Below are positions 12,531 to 22,823 of a stretch of DNA of 31,568 bases, piece after piece (the first letter of the stretch is position 1; each line of letters begins with the position of its first letter). Source of the DNA: Syncephalis plumigaleata (taxonomy: Eukaryota > Zoopagomycota > Zoopagomycetes > Zoopagales > Piptocephalidaceae); the NCBI GenBank assembly GCA_025201365.1, contig JAIXMF010000144.1:1-31568 (forward strand), written 5' to 3'. Below the pieces are notes generated by a model. It was not told the origin of the DNA. It was given only the letters and a program-made list of their open reading frames with translations, and searched no databases. The translations under genes and the position numbers were made by a program.

Positions 12531-15071
12531 TCACGACCATGGATTTATACTGCTATTGGCGGTCTGTACACTATTGGTATCCAGGTGTAATCCTGCTAGT
12601 CTAGAACTAAGCTCATTAGGCATGAGGGGACTACCGATGACATTCGCGCTGTTTAACTCGTTAGATGACGATGATAGTGTCGTCGTGGTGGTCATGGCCG
12701 ATGGTGTTTGCGAGGATAGACCGATTGGCATGGGTGATGACTCGGACACGTCATCCATACGGAAAGGCACGTCATCATCAAGATGGAATGAGAATCGTGA
12801 TTCTGTTTTACTAGTAGTAGTAGTGGTAGTAGTATCGAATAAAGGAGTGCCGTTGTTTTTCGTTGTCATATCGAATGATACTGGTACATGACCAAGACTT
12901 AGATCACCCAAACTATTAAGCATTAGATTGTTATTCGCATTATTGACACTATGTTGATATTGTTGATTATTCTGAACATGTTGTTGATGATAGAATCCAG
13001 CTTGAATATAATTACTAATATTACTAGTGTTAGTACTATTACTATGAGTTGATCCCATTGGTTGTTGTGGATCTGATCGAGTCCATGGTCCGGGTGATGT
13101 TACAGATGTACCACTCATACTATTGATACTCATAGATTGCTGCTGCTGCTGTTGTTGTTGTTGCTGTAGACTGGAATTAAATCGATCATAATCATGTAGA
13201 CTATTATGATTTGGCATAGACATTGGAATACCGCGTGCAAATGGTGATAATGGACTTAATGTAGTAGAACGCCAATGATGCTGTAATGGCTGTTTAGTAG
13301 GTGATATCGGTGGTTGTAGCTCGCCCATTTCACTAGGAATGCCGCCCGATGATAGACTGGACAATCCAACATGCTTTGTCTCATCGTTTAACTTGGCATG
13401 CTCTCGTCGACGTCGCTTTTCTAGTTCACTTGGTGTGAGTAGTTCATCAAGTGAAGACGGGAAGAACTCTGGTTGAAAGTCGTCATAGGCTAGCTCGCTA
13501 CCATCATCGCCATCTATGCCTAGATCGATGTCATCACCCAGATGATCACTAGTGTCATTGCTAGTGGATGAAGTGTTGCGTTGACTTAGTAGATTGGCTA
13601 CGCGTAATTGATTACGACGACTTTGAAGACTAGCGGATATTAGCGATTCATTACTAGGTGTCTCATAGGACAATGATAGTAGAAAAGAGCGTTCCCCGCC
13701 AAATGGTGATGTCGCGAATTCTGGTGTACGTGGTACTGTCATATCACCACTTGTCGTTTGATGCATACCAATGCCGCCACCACCACCACCCATACTACTA
13801 CTTAGCGTAGAGTTATTCATTGACATTAATTCATTAGAGGCAATACCGCTCATTAATGATACTGTGGCACTCCTTAAAGGGCGAGGACGTGTACGCATAC
13901 CAGACATTGTTGCTATTATTATTAATAGTAATTAGTTGAATGTTCTATTTCGATGATGATGATGATCAACATTACCATTATTACCATTATTAGTATTAGT
14001 ATTATTATTAGTATTATTGGCACTTGGCATGAGTGTTGGCATGCTTGGTTGTCGACTTGGAATGTTGATCGATTCAATTGTATTCGTCCGACCTCCTAGC
14101 AAATCTGACAGTCCTGTGTGTGTATTCGGCGTATCGTATAAATGATAAGCATCATGCATAGGAAAGTCATAGGATAGTGGTGCGTTGTTGGCCGATAGAT
14201 CCAATCCTGATCCAAACATACTTAATGGATTCGTATTATGTCCTAGACCAGGACTAGGTGCTGATACAGCCGAGAACATTCCATTATGAATGGTGGTAGT
14301 AGTCAATGGCAATTGCGATGGAGAGCGTAAACCGGGAGAACGTGGCATATGACCATTTACCATGCCATGACCATTACCATGACCATTACCGCCATTAGTA
14401 CGATCTACTGGTTGCATGACTAATGAACGCTGTTGATTCAATAATGCAGTTGGTGTCTGTGGTTGTGACTGCGAGGTACGTGAATTGTGATTATTTGATC
14501 CTGTTGCATTTCCTGTAGTACGTGTCGTATTATTATTACTATTATTACTATTGTTGTTGTTGTTGTTGTTGCTATTAGTGTTGCTATTAGAATTGCCAGT
14601 ACCATTACCACCACCGATACTGCTGTTAACACGACGTCGAAAACGGCCATGTCCACCTGCTCCATGTACTAAGGCACACTTGTTCCCGAATTTACAGTTA
14701 CCCTTTAGGTAGTATTTGCACAGTTCAGTATTGGCAGCTTGATGAGAAAATACACACGAATCGCCTGCTGTACAATTGCCTTGACGATAGAATTTGCATG
14801 GTACATGTTTAAGTGAATCGTCTGCATATATAGTAATAATAATAATAAGTACGCTATATATATTTTATATGTGTGTCGATAGCATATATAGTAGTATATC
14901 TATCTATCTATCTATCTATGCATCGATGATGTAACTATGCCCACCTTTAACATTAGGACCTACTTGACCATTAACAGAAGCAGTAGCGGTATTACCACCA
15001 CTAGAACGGCCATGTCCACTACGACCATTTATGCCACCACCACTCGCTGTTCCTTGGCTGTTGTTCTGCAT
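12531..15071 (-). CDS. Tandem CCCH zinc-finger protein (Lee1-like)
   Basis: Three exons on the minus strand: 15071-14945, 14821-13976, 13912-12531; 784 aa. Two adjacent C-X7-C-X5-C-X3-H fingers lie near the N-terminus: CKFYRQGNCTAGDSCVFSH (C51, C59, C65, H69) and CKYYLKGNCKFGNKCALVH (C77, C85, C91, H95), preceded by SLKHVP, as in fungal Lee1-type proteins. The long remainder is disordered, with Asn runs, a 10-residue Gln run (complement of 13138-13170) and one conserved-looking block, FFPSSLDELLTPSELEKRRR. Family function is RNA or nucleic-acid binding, but the specific role is unknown. The second intron (13913-13975, 63 nt, a multiple of three) removes a single in-frame TAA at 13932. Both flanking frames agree; the exact donor among nearby GTAAT repeats is uncertain. 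Confidence 0.8.
14897..14919. repeat. ATCT tetranucleotide microsatellite
   Basis: About five to six TATC/ATCT units lie inside the first intron of the CCCH gene. It is a simple repeat with no coding role. Confidence 0.8.
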
Positions 15072-16046
15072 ATCCGTCGTATGGCAAACCACCAGTTCGG
15101 TCCGTGTCACTCAATAGACCGGAAAGAAAGAGAGAGAAGGAGAGGGAAGGAGAGAGAGAGAAGCAGAAGTAAAAGGAAACGTCACAGTTTGTTTTTTAGG
15201 TTCAGCTAAGGTGATAACTAAACTAAATAGTATGAATTATGGCTGATAATTGCGTAATATGCAGTCTGAACTGCACCTGCAGTAACAATGGCCTAGTTCA
15301 ATAAAGAATAGAGTTGTGTGTTTGTGTGTACTCGTGTGTGTACGTATGAGAGAGTGTGTGAGAGTGAGTGTATGTGTGTGGATAAACGGGATAGGCGTGT
15401 GTGTGTGTGTATGCGTCCGTTTTGTCAAAGGAATAGTGGCAGTCAAATGAGAGTTGCGCTAAACTTGAAGAGTGCAACTATTATGACAACAACGACAATT
15501 ACTATACCGTATTATGAATACTACTGCAATAACAATAATAACAACTAGTGGTACTAGAGAATGAATACAACAACGACAACAACTTGTTGTATACGAATAA
15601 AGCAGTAATTAACCAAACTAAGCCTCCTCTCTCCACCAAGTGAGTATGTATGCGTATCTAGCAAGTAGTAGTAGTAGTAGTAGTAGTAGCACAGGTGCTA
15701 TGCAGTCTACTTACGTACACTTTTCGTACAAGGCAAAAGGATGCCTACGTAGAGCGACGATAGAGATGAAGGAGAGAGAGAGAGAGAGGGATGACGACGA
15801 ATAGACAGACGGTAGCGGTGAGTGAGTAATTTGAAAGATGGAGAAGTGAAGTGAAGTGAAGTGAAGTGAGTGAGGAAATGAATAAGCCGCCTTACATTAT
15901 TACGACGTCAATCGATCACCGACATATTTTATTACAGACTTTTTCCATCCAATTTGCGCAGTTAGCCATTTGTTGTTACGAATAAATAATAGTAATATTA
16001 ACACTTACGTATTTTTAAGCGGAATAATTGGCGATAACCACCGCGG
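15072..16046. other. Low-complexity leader/promoter region of the CCCH gene
   Basis: 975 bp dominated by simple repeats: GA-rich 15126-15172, a TG-rich zone 15313-15412 with a pure TG run near 15396-15410, CAA/AAC stretches 15485-15590, a GTA run 15665-15690, GA dinucleotides 15772-15789 and about five GTGAA units at 15844-15868. Reading frames through it are repeat artefacts. It probably contains the CCCH promoter and a long 5' UTR; exact elements cannot be assigned. Confidence 0.5.
15844..15868. repeat. GTGAA pentanucleotide repeat
   Basis: About five tandem GTGAA units, preceded at 15772-15789 by a GA run. Simple sequence in the upstream region of the CCCH gene. Confidence 0.75.
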
Positions 16047-16244
16047 TTAATTTGATTTTTGTTGTTTGGACCCCCGTTGTCCTTGTCCTTCTTTCTTTGA
16101 ACGCTTAGAAGGAACGGCACCTCGTTGGAATTGTTCTGGAATACGGCCTTTAGCACGATGACCGTGAATAATCTGAATGAAGTTCAGACATGCAGCCATA
16201 TCCCGATTCCACAAACGATAATCAATAACTACATGTAAGTACAT
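16047..16244 (-). pseudogene. Fanzor/TnpB-like RuvC-III fragment
   Basis: A 65-codon minus-strand frame with YRLWNRDMAACLNFIQII, resembling the last RuvC-type block of TnpB and eukaryotic Fanzor proteins (N-R-D-x-N/A-A-x-x-N, where the Asp is catalytic). A short basic tail rich in Lys, Arg, Gln and Gly follows. Only about 375 bp separate its start from the next gene's stop, too little for the several hundred residues expected upstream. The usual CxxC zinc-finger pairs before the motif are absent, and a stop codon lies shortly upstream. It therefore looks like the 3' remnant of an element rather than a working gene. No terminal repeats or target duplication were seen. Assignment rests on one motif and could be wrong. 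Confidence 0.45.
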
Positions 16245-16618
16245 GACATGGCAATATCCAACTATACTAGTACACTTGTATCATCTACCTTATAGAATTG
16301 ATGATGATAGTTATTGCTATCAATAAATGATCCATTACTGAATACTGAATTGTTATTATTATTATGCTGTATCAATTGGCATTTCTATGGTGATAATGGT
16401 GTTAACAATTGTGTTAATCTATTTATTAATACCAACTAACTCATTATTAAGAAGCAGGCATGCACACAACAAATTAATAATAATGGGTGAATGAGAATGG
16501 GAATGTGTGAATACGCACACACAAAATCATTTGCATTTTACATGTCGCAATCAATCAGCATAGCTTATATAATGATTCTATCCAGGTAGAATAGATTTGT
16601 TGATAGTAATATACTCGT
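16245..16618. other. Gap between Fanzor-like relic and SAP30BP homologue
   Basis: 374 bp of AT-rich sequence with short TTA/ATT runs. Checked on the minus strand for the missing upstream part of the Fanzor-like fragment; none was recognised. It presumably includes the 3' end of the SAP30BP-like transcript. Confidence 0.4.
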
Positions 16619-17619
16619 TCATTCCTTGGGCACATCCCATCGACTACGTTTTGTAGTGGCTGATTTCCCTATGCAATATAAAATGATTATTAGCAGCTAT
16701 AGAAATGTTGTATCAACATGATCATGATCAATTCTTACCACTGGATGCTGTTGATTGCGGATGCTGTTGAGCGGAGCTAACATGAGTGGGTGTTGTCGTT
16801 GATCCCGTGTTGATAAATTGAATTTGCGTTCGTGCATGATGAGCTAGTGCTCGTTCTTCAGCGCGTCGTTGCTGCTCCTTGACTAGATCGTATACGAGGT
16901 ACACATTAGTGTCGTATGTGATTAGAAATAAGCAACAACAACAATGACGAATACATCATGAATACTCACTGATCGCTTCTGCGTAACCAGTCGCGGGAAA
17001 TCCATGAGGATCGTAGATATCCTTGGGCAGATTAGAGCCAAATTCGTCAAGTCCAAGGAACTCGACTAGCTTCGCGTAAAGGTGCGGATTTCGAAATGCT
17101 TGACTACCTAATAAACGATCATTAAAGTAGAGATGATCCTCTTGCATGAGACGATGCCAACCAGCTATTTTAGCCTAATCATTGACATCATGTTAACATC
17201 ATTCTATATCAATGTAGCACATCCATTGTCTAGTAGTCTACCTGAAATGCTTCATCGCATTGCTCATTCGGTGGTAGTGGTAGACCCCATTCTGTAGTTA
17301 CTCCCGATACAGGTGGTGGCCATGGATAGTTGACATGTTCGGATTTGTTACTATCTGCCGATTGTGCAGTATCAATTGTAGTTGCTAATGGTTCTATGTT
17401 ACTTGAAATTGTGTCTAATGCTACTTGTTTATCATCATGCTGACTATTATTATTATCATTGCTATCGTCGACTGTTGACGTCAATGGCGTTGATACATCT
17501 ACCATGGATGTACTAGTATCAACGACGGTGGACTGCGTGATAGTGAGAGGACTAGCGGATTCACTGTCACTGTCTGAACCATAATCAGATCCCACTAATG
17601 AGAAGCCTATTTGACTCAT
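16619..17619 (-). CDS. SAP30BP: SAP30-binding protein homologue (HCNGP family)
   Basis: Four exons on the minus strand: 17619-17242, 17174-16970, 16882-16739, 16668-16619; 258 aa. The first 100 residues are acidic and Ser/Thr-rich with a YGSDSDSES patch typical of the family. The core HCNGP domain follows in exon 2: HLYFNDRLLGSQAFRNPHLY, AKLVEFLGLDEFGSNLPKD and YDPHGFP (about residues 140-185). A basic helical stretch KEQQRRAEERALAHHA and a C-terminal KRSRWDVPKE complete it. The final motif has the basic-plus-Trp form of a U2AF ligand motif. The human protein was named as a transcriptional corepressor partner and later linked to splicing of short introns with RBM17/SPF45. It is divergent from GPI8 with 261 bp between the starts. 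Confidence 0.88.
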
Positions 17620-17880
17620 GCTGCTTAGTTAATCTAAAGGCGTGCAGCCAACTACACGTTACAAGACTCGTCAATCGAGTAGTTTCTACGACAAAAAAGT
17701 ATAGCAATAGTAAAAAGACTATTTAAACGATAACAAGAGTAGTGACGATTTTCATTGAATTGATTTGTCACTTGCCTCACTTGCTCTCATTTTATTCCAT
17801 CTCCTGACAAACATAAACCATACTGGTTACTTCTTCTTGGTAGTAGTAGTAGTAATAGAAAGCGCGTACAAATATTGAGA
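17620..17880. promoter_or_regulatory. Shared divergent promoter SAP30BP / GPI8
   Basis: 261 bp separate two divergent start codons, so both promoters and leaders must lie here. It contains a GTA trinucleotide stretch near 17839-17853 and no clear TATA box on either strand. Confidence 0.5.
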
Positions 17881-19383
17881 ATGTATACTCTGTACAAGTG
17901 GCTATTTGCCTACTTGTTACTATGCCATCGTCTATTGTTTGGAATAGTACTGGGTGATGCTAGCGTGGAAACCGTGATATCAGATGCCAACGGTACAGAA
18001 TCACAATTACGCAACTTCTTCGGTGGAGCAGGCCACACTAATAACTGGGCAGTTCTAGTAAGCTATCACTAGGAGGGATATAGACGCACTAGTGCTTGTT
18101 CGTTGTAAGCAGCTGTTTAACCGCTAACTTTGTCTACCTATCCACTAGGTGTGTACCTCTCGCTACTGGTTCAACTATCGTCATATTGCTGATACACTAT
18201 CGATTTATCGAACGGTCAAGCGTCTAGGTATTCCAGACACGAATATCATTCTAATGCTGGCCGATGACGTGGCATGTAATGGTCGAAATGCTTATCCCGG
18301 TACCGTTTACAATAGTGCAAGTAAACAATTGGAACTAGTCGGTCAGAATATCGAGGTTGATTATCGCGGCTACGATGTTACGGTCGAGAATTTCATTCGA
18401 CTCTTGACTGGCAGACACACGCCAGAGGTGCCCCGTTCAAAGCGACTACTCACCGATGATCGTTCGAATATCCTTATTTTCATGGCAGGACATGGAGGTG
18501 ATGATTTCCTAAAGTTCCAAGATGCCGAGGAGATTGGTGCACAGGACATTGCAGATGCAGTGGCTCAAATGCACGAGAAACGACGGTAAGTCATTGAAAA
18601 AATGAGCAGAGTATCAATGTCTCATTTAACTGACTATGACATGGACGTTAGTTATCATGAAATTCTATTCATGGTCGATACTTGTCAAGCGAACACGCTC
18701 TACGAACGATTCAACTCGCCCAATGTACTGGCTACTGGCAGTAGTGCACGCGGTGAAAACTCATACTCGTATCAGGCTGATGGAGATTTAGGCGTGGCGG
18801 TGATCGATCGATACACTTACTACACGTTGAAATTCATGGAGAATGTTCACGCCGAGGACAATAGCACGACATTCCAGCAACTAGTAAGTGACTATTCAAT
18901 AAGAACGCAGCATCGACTAATTAGTGCTAGTTTGATACGTTTTCATTCGATTTGATGCAATCCAATCACGGTGTTCGTTTGGATTTATATTCTAAAGAAC
19001 TGGAACAAGTATGTAGACAGATATTTTGTTTATTTGTTGAACATATAGTTAACATGAGTTAGGTACCTGTTATGGATTTCTTTGGTGGTATGCAACGAGT
19101 GGAGATGACACACGAATCCTATCCGGTTGCAGGTGATCGAGTATCACATTCTTCTGTCAATCAAAAGGATAATACGCATACAATGTCTACTACTACTACT
19201 ACCACATTAGCAACAGCAGCAGCAGCAACAGCAGCAGCAATGCCCAAGATAAATATTCAAACAGATTTAGCATTTAGCTTGCACGATAGTATCAAGATTG
19301 CTTTATTACTTGTGGCAACACTTGTTCCACTAGCGTGCATATACAAGTTATCAAGTATCGTGGATGCCAAGTTATTCGGATAG
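17881..19383 (+). CDS. GPI8: GPI transamidase catalytic subunit (GPI8/PIGK)
   Basis: Five exons, 17881-18057, 18149-18585, 18652-18883, 18931-19008, 19063-19383; 414 aa. This C13 cysteine protease of the ER GPI-transamidase complex cleaves the C-terminal signal of precursors and attaches the GPI anchor. There is an N-terminal hydrophobic signal (about residues 5-25). The legumain-like domain then shows [51 protein letters not shown] (His about 174) and LFMVDTCQA (Cys about 216), the expected catalytic dyad. DFFGG and [10 protein letters not shown] follow. A Thr/Ala-rich linker precedes a C-terminal membrane span (about 382-402), as in the family. ATG 17881 is chosen; two sense codons upstream belong to a TTG-initiated reading only. 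Confidence 0.95.
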
Positions 19384-19510
19384 TCAGGAATGCGTACGTT
19401 CAACGATGGATCGGATCTATGATGATAATTACAGCGCATATCATCCATCATTGTAATGAATACCAGTTATATACCATGTACAAATGTTTATTCTGACTAA
19501 TCGAATAATC

Positions 19511-20938
19511 CTACACCATTGACTCGTATTTCTCTACGGCATCGGCTATATCGTAATGGTGGAAATCACTCTCGAGTTGCTGTTGTCTGAAGCGTCCTTC
19601 CACTTTATCATCACCCCACCCTCGATGTCAGTGCCATTAGATTATTAATAAACGATATCGTAGCCACTTACACTCTTCATAGGCAAGGGCACGAGTTGGC
19701 CGAGTGGCTTCTAGCCTGTCATAAATAAGTCGAACATAGATACATCTAATGAGAGTGTTAATGCTTATTTCTACGTATAGCAGTAATGATAGTCATGGCT
19801 CACCTTTCTTCACTGCGTATTATTGTAAATTGAACGGATGCGTAATTGTCGGGATTGACGGAAATGTCACAACAATCGGATCGATTTCGTAATTGATTGA
19901 TTTGTTCACGACGAGAAATATACGCGTGCAGATAGGCTTCCACTTCTCGTAAAAGTGCATCCAATTGATTCTCATTCTAATGTCATTCATTATTAGTATG
20001 CTTATTGATGTGTAAACTAGTAGTTGCACCTATTCGCTCATTACCAATATTCCCGGACTCAAGTGTTTACGTTCAAGTTCTTGAATTGGAACACATTGCG
20101 GAAGACTATGAGATAGCACAAAGAATATCGGTCTGTGTATCATATGCGATTGGAATTGTACATCGAATGAATCGCTACGAATCAGTGAATTCAAACGGAA
20201 CTTTACATAATACGGTATGAAAAACGTGCCTTATCATAAGAAGTTGATTAGCGAATAATGCTATAAATTGCTCGTTGTATAACTATACCATTGTAAAATG
20301 CCTCTAAACGTACACCAATCTCATTCTTACTACAATGATATAGGGAACGACCGGTCATACGAAAGGCTGTCGCGACTTCTGCGGCAAATCGTTCTTTACT
20401 CTCCTCGAGTATTTGTGCACTAATCTACGAGTAATGTAATGGTTAATCGAGTAGATCCATCTCATTGATACTATCTAATATACCTTTTCTTGCAAACTAT
20501 TCATACGAAGTACCTTTTTATTACGTGCATGTCCTAATAAACGATAAATAATACGCGTAGAAATATGGCATACCTCTTTACTTCTACTATATATATATAT
20601 ATATATACATATCACTCACCCAATCGATCGACAACAACATGCTCTATCCGTTTTGACTGCTTAGCAAGTTTCAGTTCCGCAATCAGTCTATCGCGTACAC
20701 TTCTTTCTTCTTGTACTAGTAGATGTTAGTACTGACCAGTATTTTGAATCAATAGTTTGCCTACACTGCCGCTCCAGTATTGTCACTCTTCCTCTTTGTT
20801 CCATAGCTGATTCCTGCGCTTTTAATAAACTATACTTTACAGGTCAAGTAATCTATATGAATATACTAGTTTATCAATATTAACTTACAGAGATGCAGTC
20901 TTGCATGATTGTTCCAATTCCAATAGAATTCTATCCAT
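19511..20938 (-). CDS. MCM21: Inner kinetochore protein CENP-O/Mcm21
   Basis: Nine small exons on the minus strand: 20938-20889, 20829-20765, 20715-20620, 20533-20484, 20424-20289, 20229-20045, 19976-19804, 19745-19672, 19620-19511; 312 aa. All junctions keep frame. The N-terminal about 100 residues are coiled-coil-like (LLLKAQESAMEQRGRVTILE, then a Glu/Arg/Lys-rich helix). The conserved CENP-O part follows: FRMTGRSLYHC, IGVRLEAFYNGTFFIPYYVK, the diagnostic SHSLPQCVPIQELERKHL (human CENP-O: a similar HSVP-FIPLEE-KYL block), LREVEAYLHAYISRREQI and CIYVRLIYDRL. CENP-O acts in the COMA/CENP-OPQUR part of the constitutive centromere network. The sequence is divergent and the call relies on pattern resemblance. 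It is divergent from the DUF202 gene with 140 bp between starts. Confidence 0.77.
20588..20607. repeat. AT dinucleotide microsatellite
   Basis: About ten AT units inside the third intron of the CENP-O gene. Confidence 0.85.
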
Positions 20939-21078
20939 AGTTAACGTGTAATGTGAACAGGTAAATAAACAAATAAATAAACAAACAAACAACTCGATAA
21001 TATTGTGGTGATTTTCTTTACTCTTCTCTTCCTCTTTTATTATCATCCTCATTCAATATCCTCAACATTTTAGTAACT

Positions 21079-21530
21079 ATGAGAGTCTTTCATAGATCTG
21101 CCCATACATCAGGGCATAATTCACCACGCGAGTTAACTGACGCTGACCTTTTAGAAATTAGAGGTAGATAATGCTATCACTATTCGTGACTAATTATATG
21201 AACTATTAACTCATTGCTTATGGTAAACAATGCTACTTAGCGCTTGAACGTACATTTGACGGTGCTTACTCGAGAACAGCTCTCAATGCACTTGGTAGCG
21301 GCACTGTTGTATTACGACTGTTTTCAAGAGAGTTTTTCGGTATGGGTCTAGTATTCGTGGTATTTGGTCTTGCTATGCTTGTGGTGAACCTAATACGACA
21401 GCGTAAGCTTCTCAATCAGCATCGTGATGTTTGGATGCCATTTCGTACCAATGGACGATACGTCGTAGCTACTTGCATTCTTGCACTTGCTGCGTACATT
21501 ACAATGCTTGTACTCATAATAAGTATCTAA
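21079..21530 (+). CDS. DUF202-family small membrane protein
   Basis: Two exons, 21079-21163 and 21241-21530; 124 aa. The N-terminus is polar (about 25 residues). The DUF202-like core follows: LEIRALERTFDGAYSRTALNALGSGTVVLRLF, where the E/ER-T-F-x-x-x-R-T-x-L pattern is typical. Two clear membrane spans come next (about residues 63-82 and 100-122) with a basic loop RQRKLLNQHRD between them; the region around ALGSGTVVLRLF may form a third. DUF202 domains occur in bacterial YidH and fused in fungal VTC proteins. The function of stand-alone fungal members is not known to me. The possible GTATGG donor at 21340 was not used because the frame and hydrophobicity continue through it. Confidence 0.78.
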
Positions 21531-21831
21531 CCAATAGGGCTAATACGATCAGGACTGCAAACACATATCATCCTACTAAATTAAAAAAGTAATCCAATAG
21601 TAATCAAGTTTCCTTATTTTTCTACTCGATTATTACAACTTGTCAAACAATAAACATTCCATGTCAATGTCAATTCATATTTACCATTTACGTAGTTCCT
21701 TATTATTACTACTATTATTATTATTACTATTTGTAGTAGCATTACTTTGTGTGTGTGTGTGTTCCATAAGTGTTACATTTCATTCTACAAACCATTTAAT
21801 TATTATGTTCTGTTGATGCTTTTTTCTTTCT
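21531..21831. other. Convergent 3' intergenic region DUF202 / U1-C
   Basis: About 300 bp between convergent stops, AT-rich with TTA/ATT runs (21702-21732) and a TG run (21748-21761). No gene was recognised. Confidence 0.45.
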
Positions 21832-22823
21832 TTAGTAACGACGACCGCCGCCGCCGCCTTCTTCGTTGGATGGTGGTGGACCTCGATGATAGTCATTACC
21901 TAGTGGAGGGGGTCTACGATAATCCCCGCCATTGTTCATATGCGGTGGTGGAGGACCACGAAAGTCTCCTCCGTGTGGTGGTGGTGGACCGCGAAACTCG
22001 CCTCCATGTGGTGGTGGTGGTGGTGGATGTCCACGGAACTCACCTCCTGGACCGTGTCCGCCTCTAAACTCGCCTCTAAACTCGCCCCTAGGTGGTCCAT
22101 GGAAATCACCACCTCTACCTCCATGATGTCCATAGGGTGGTGGGCCTCCACCATAACCACCACGTCCCGGTGGACCATCGTTGAAATGGCCCGGTGGACC
22201 TCCGTGTGGCATGAATGGACGCGGATGATAAGGACCGGGTCTACCACGCCAGCCACCCGAGTGACCACCACCACCGCGACCTCCTCTGTATCCACCGCGT
22301 CCCGGTGGTGGTGGTCCCAAATCCGACATGGACATAGGTGGGAATGCGCTGACAGGCGCTAATAATTCTATAGAATAATAGACGATATAGTAAACACAAT
22401 ATCAATGATTGATTAGTCACATTAACTACAATGGAATAGAATGGATCGATGCTACGTTACCTGGAGGCGGTTCCGCACCAGTATCATGGAAAGCTTTGAT
22501 TAATTTCTCCAGCATGGCCTGTACCTTATCTGAAGTCAAATCTATGGCAATAGAGGTTAATCATGTTGTTATCAATAGCATAGCTTTACCAAGGTAATGA
22601 CCCTGTCTCTTTGATGCGTATAAACACGAAACAATACACACCTGCATAGTAGTTGCGAACATGCATCGCATGTTTCCAACCTGTATTGTGCGCCCGTCGC
22701 ACTGACGCAGAATCGTGCGTCAAGAAAATATCGCAATAATCTAACGGTATGAAGATCAGGATAAATCAGTATTTGATCGTTGTAACTTGCCATCTCCAGC
22801 TTACCACAATAGTATTTGGGCAT
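21832..22823 (-). CDS. SNRPC: U1 small nuclear ribonucleoprotein C
   Basis: Four exons on the minus strand: 22823-22805, 22740-22642, 22541-22461, 22367-21832; 244 aa. The N-terminus assembles as [20 protein letters not shown] then [20 protein letters not shown], the U1-C zinc finger (C6, C9, H24, H30) that stabilises the U1 snRNA-5' splice site duplex. A helical [20 protein letters not shown] follows. The C-terminal about 170 residues are Gly/Pro/Arg-rich with RGG boxes and tandem [15 protein letters not shown] units, unlike the Met/Pro-rich tail of animal U1-C. The protein is longer than human U1-C (159 aa) owing to this tail. The first exon is only 19 nt; exon phases agree throughout. Confidence 0.94.

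Noticed and set aside
13932-13934. In-frame stop suggesting the CCCH gene is a pseudogene or two genes
   Set aside because: A normal-looking intron removes the stop, both halves share frame, low-complexity style and a conserved-looking block, and no promoter is evident between them.
15237-15548. Cys/Val-rich and His/Thr-rich frames in the TG repeat zone
   Set aside because: Products of TG/CA microsatellite; no conserved motif and no splice context.
21936-22362. Long open frames on both strands over the U1-C tail (His/Trp/Val-rich)
   Set aside because: Shadows of the GC-rich Gly/Pro repeat in other frames; only the frame continuing the U1-C zinc finger is supported.
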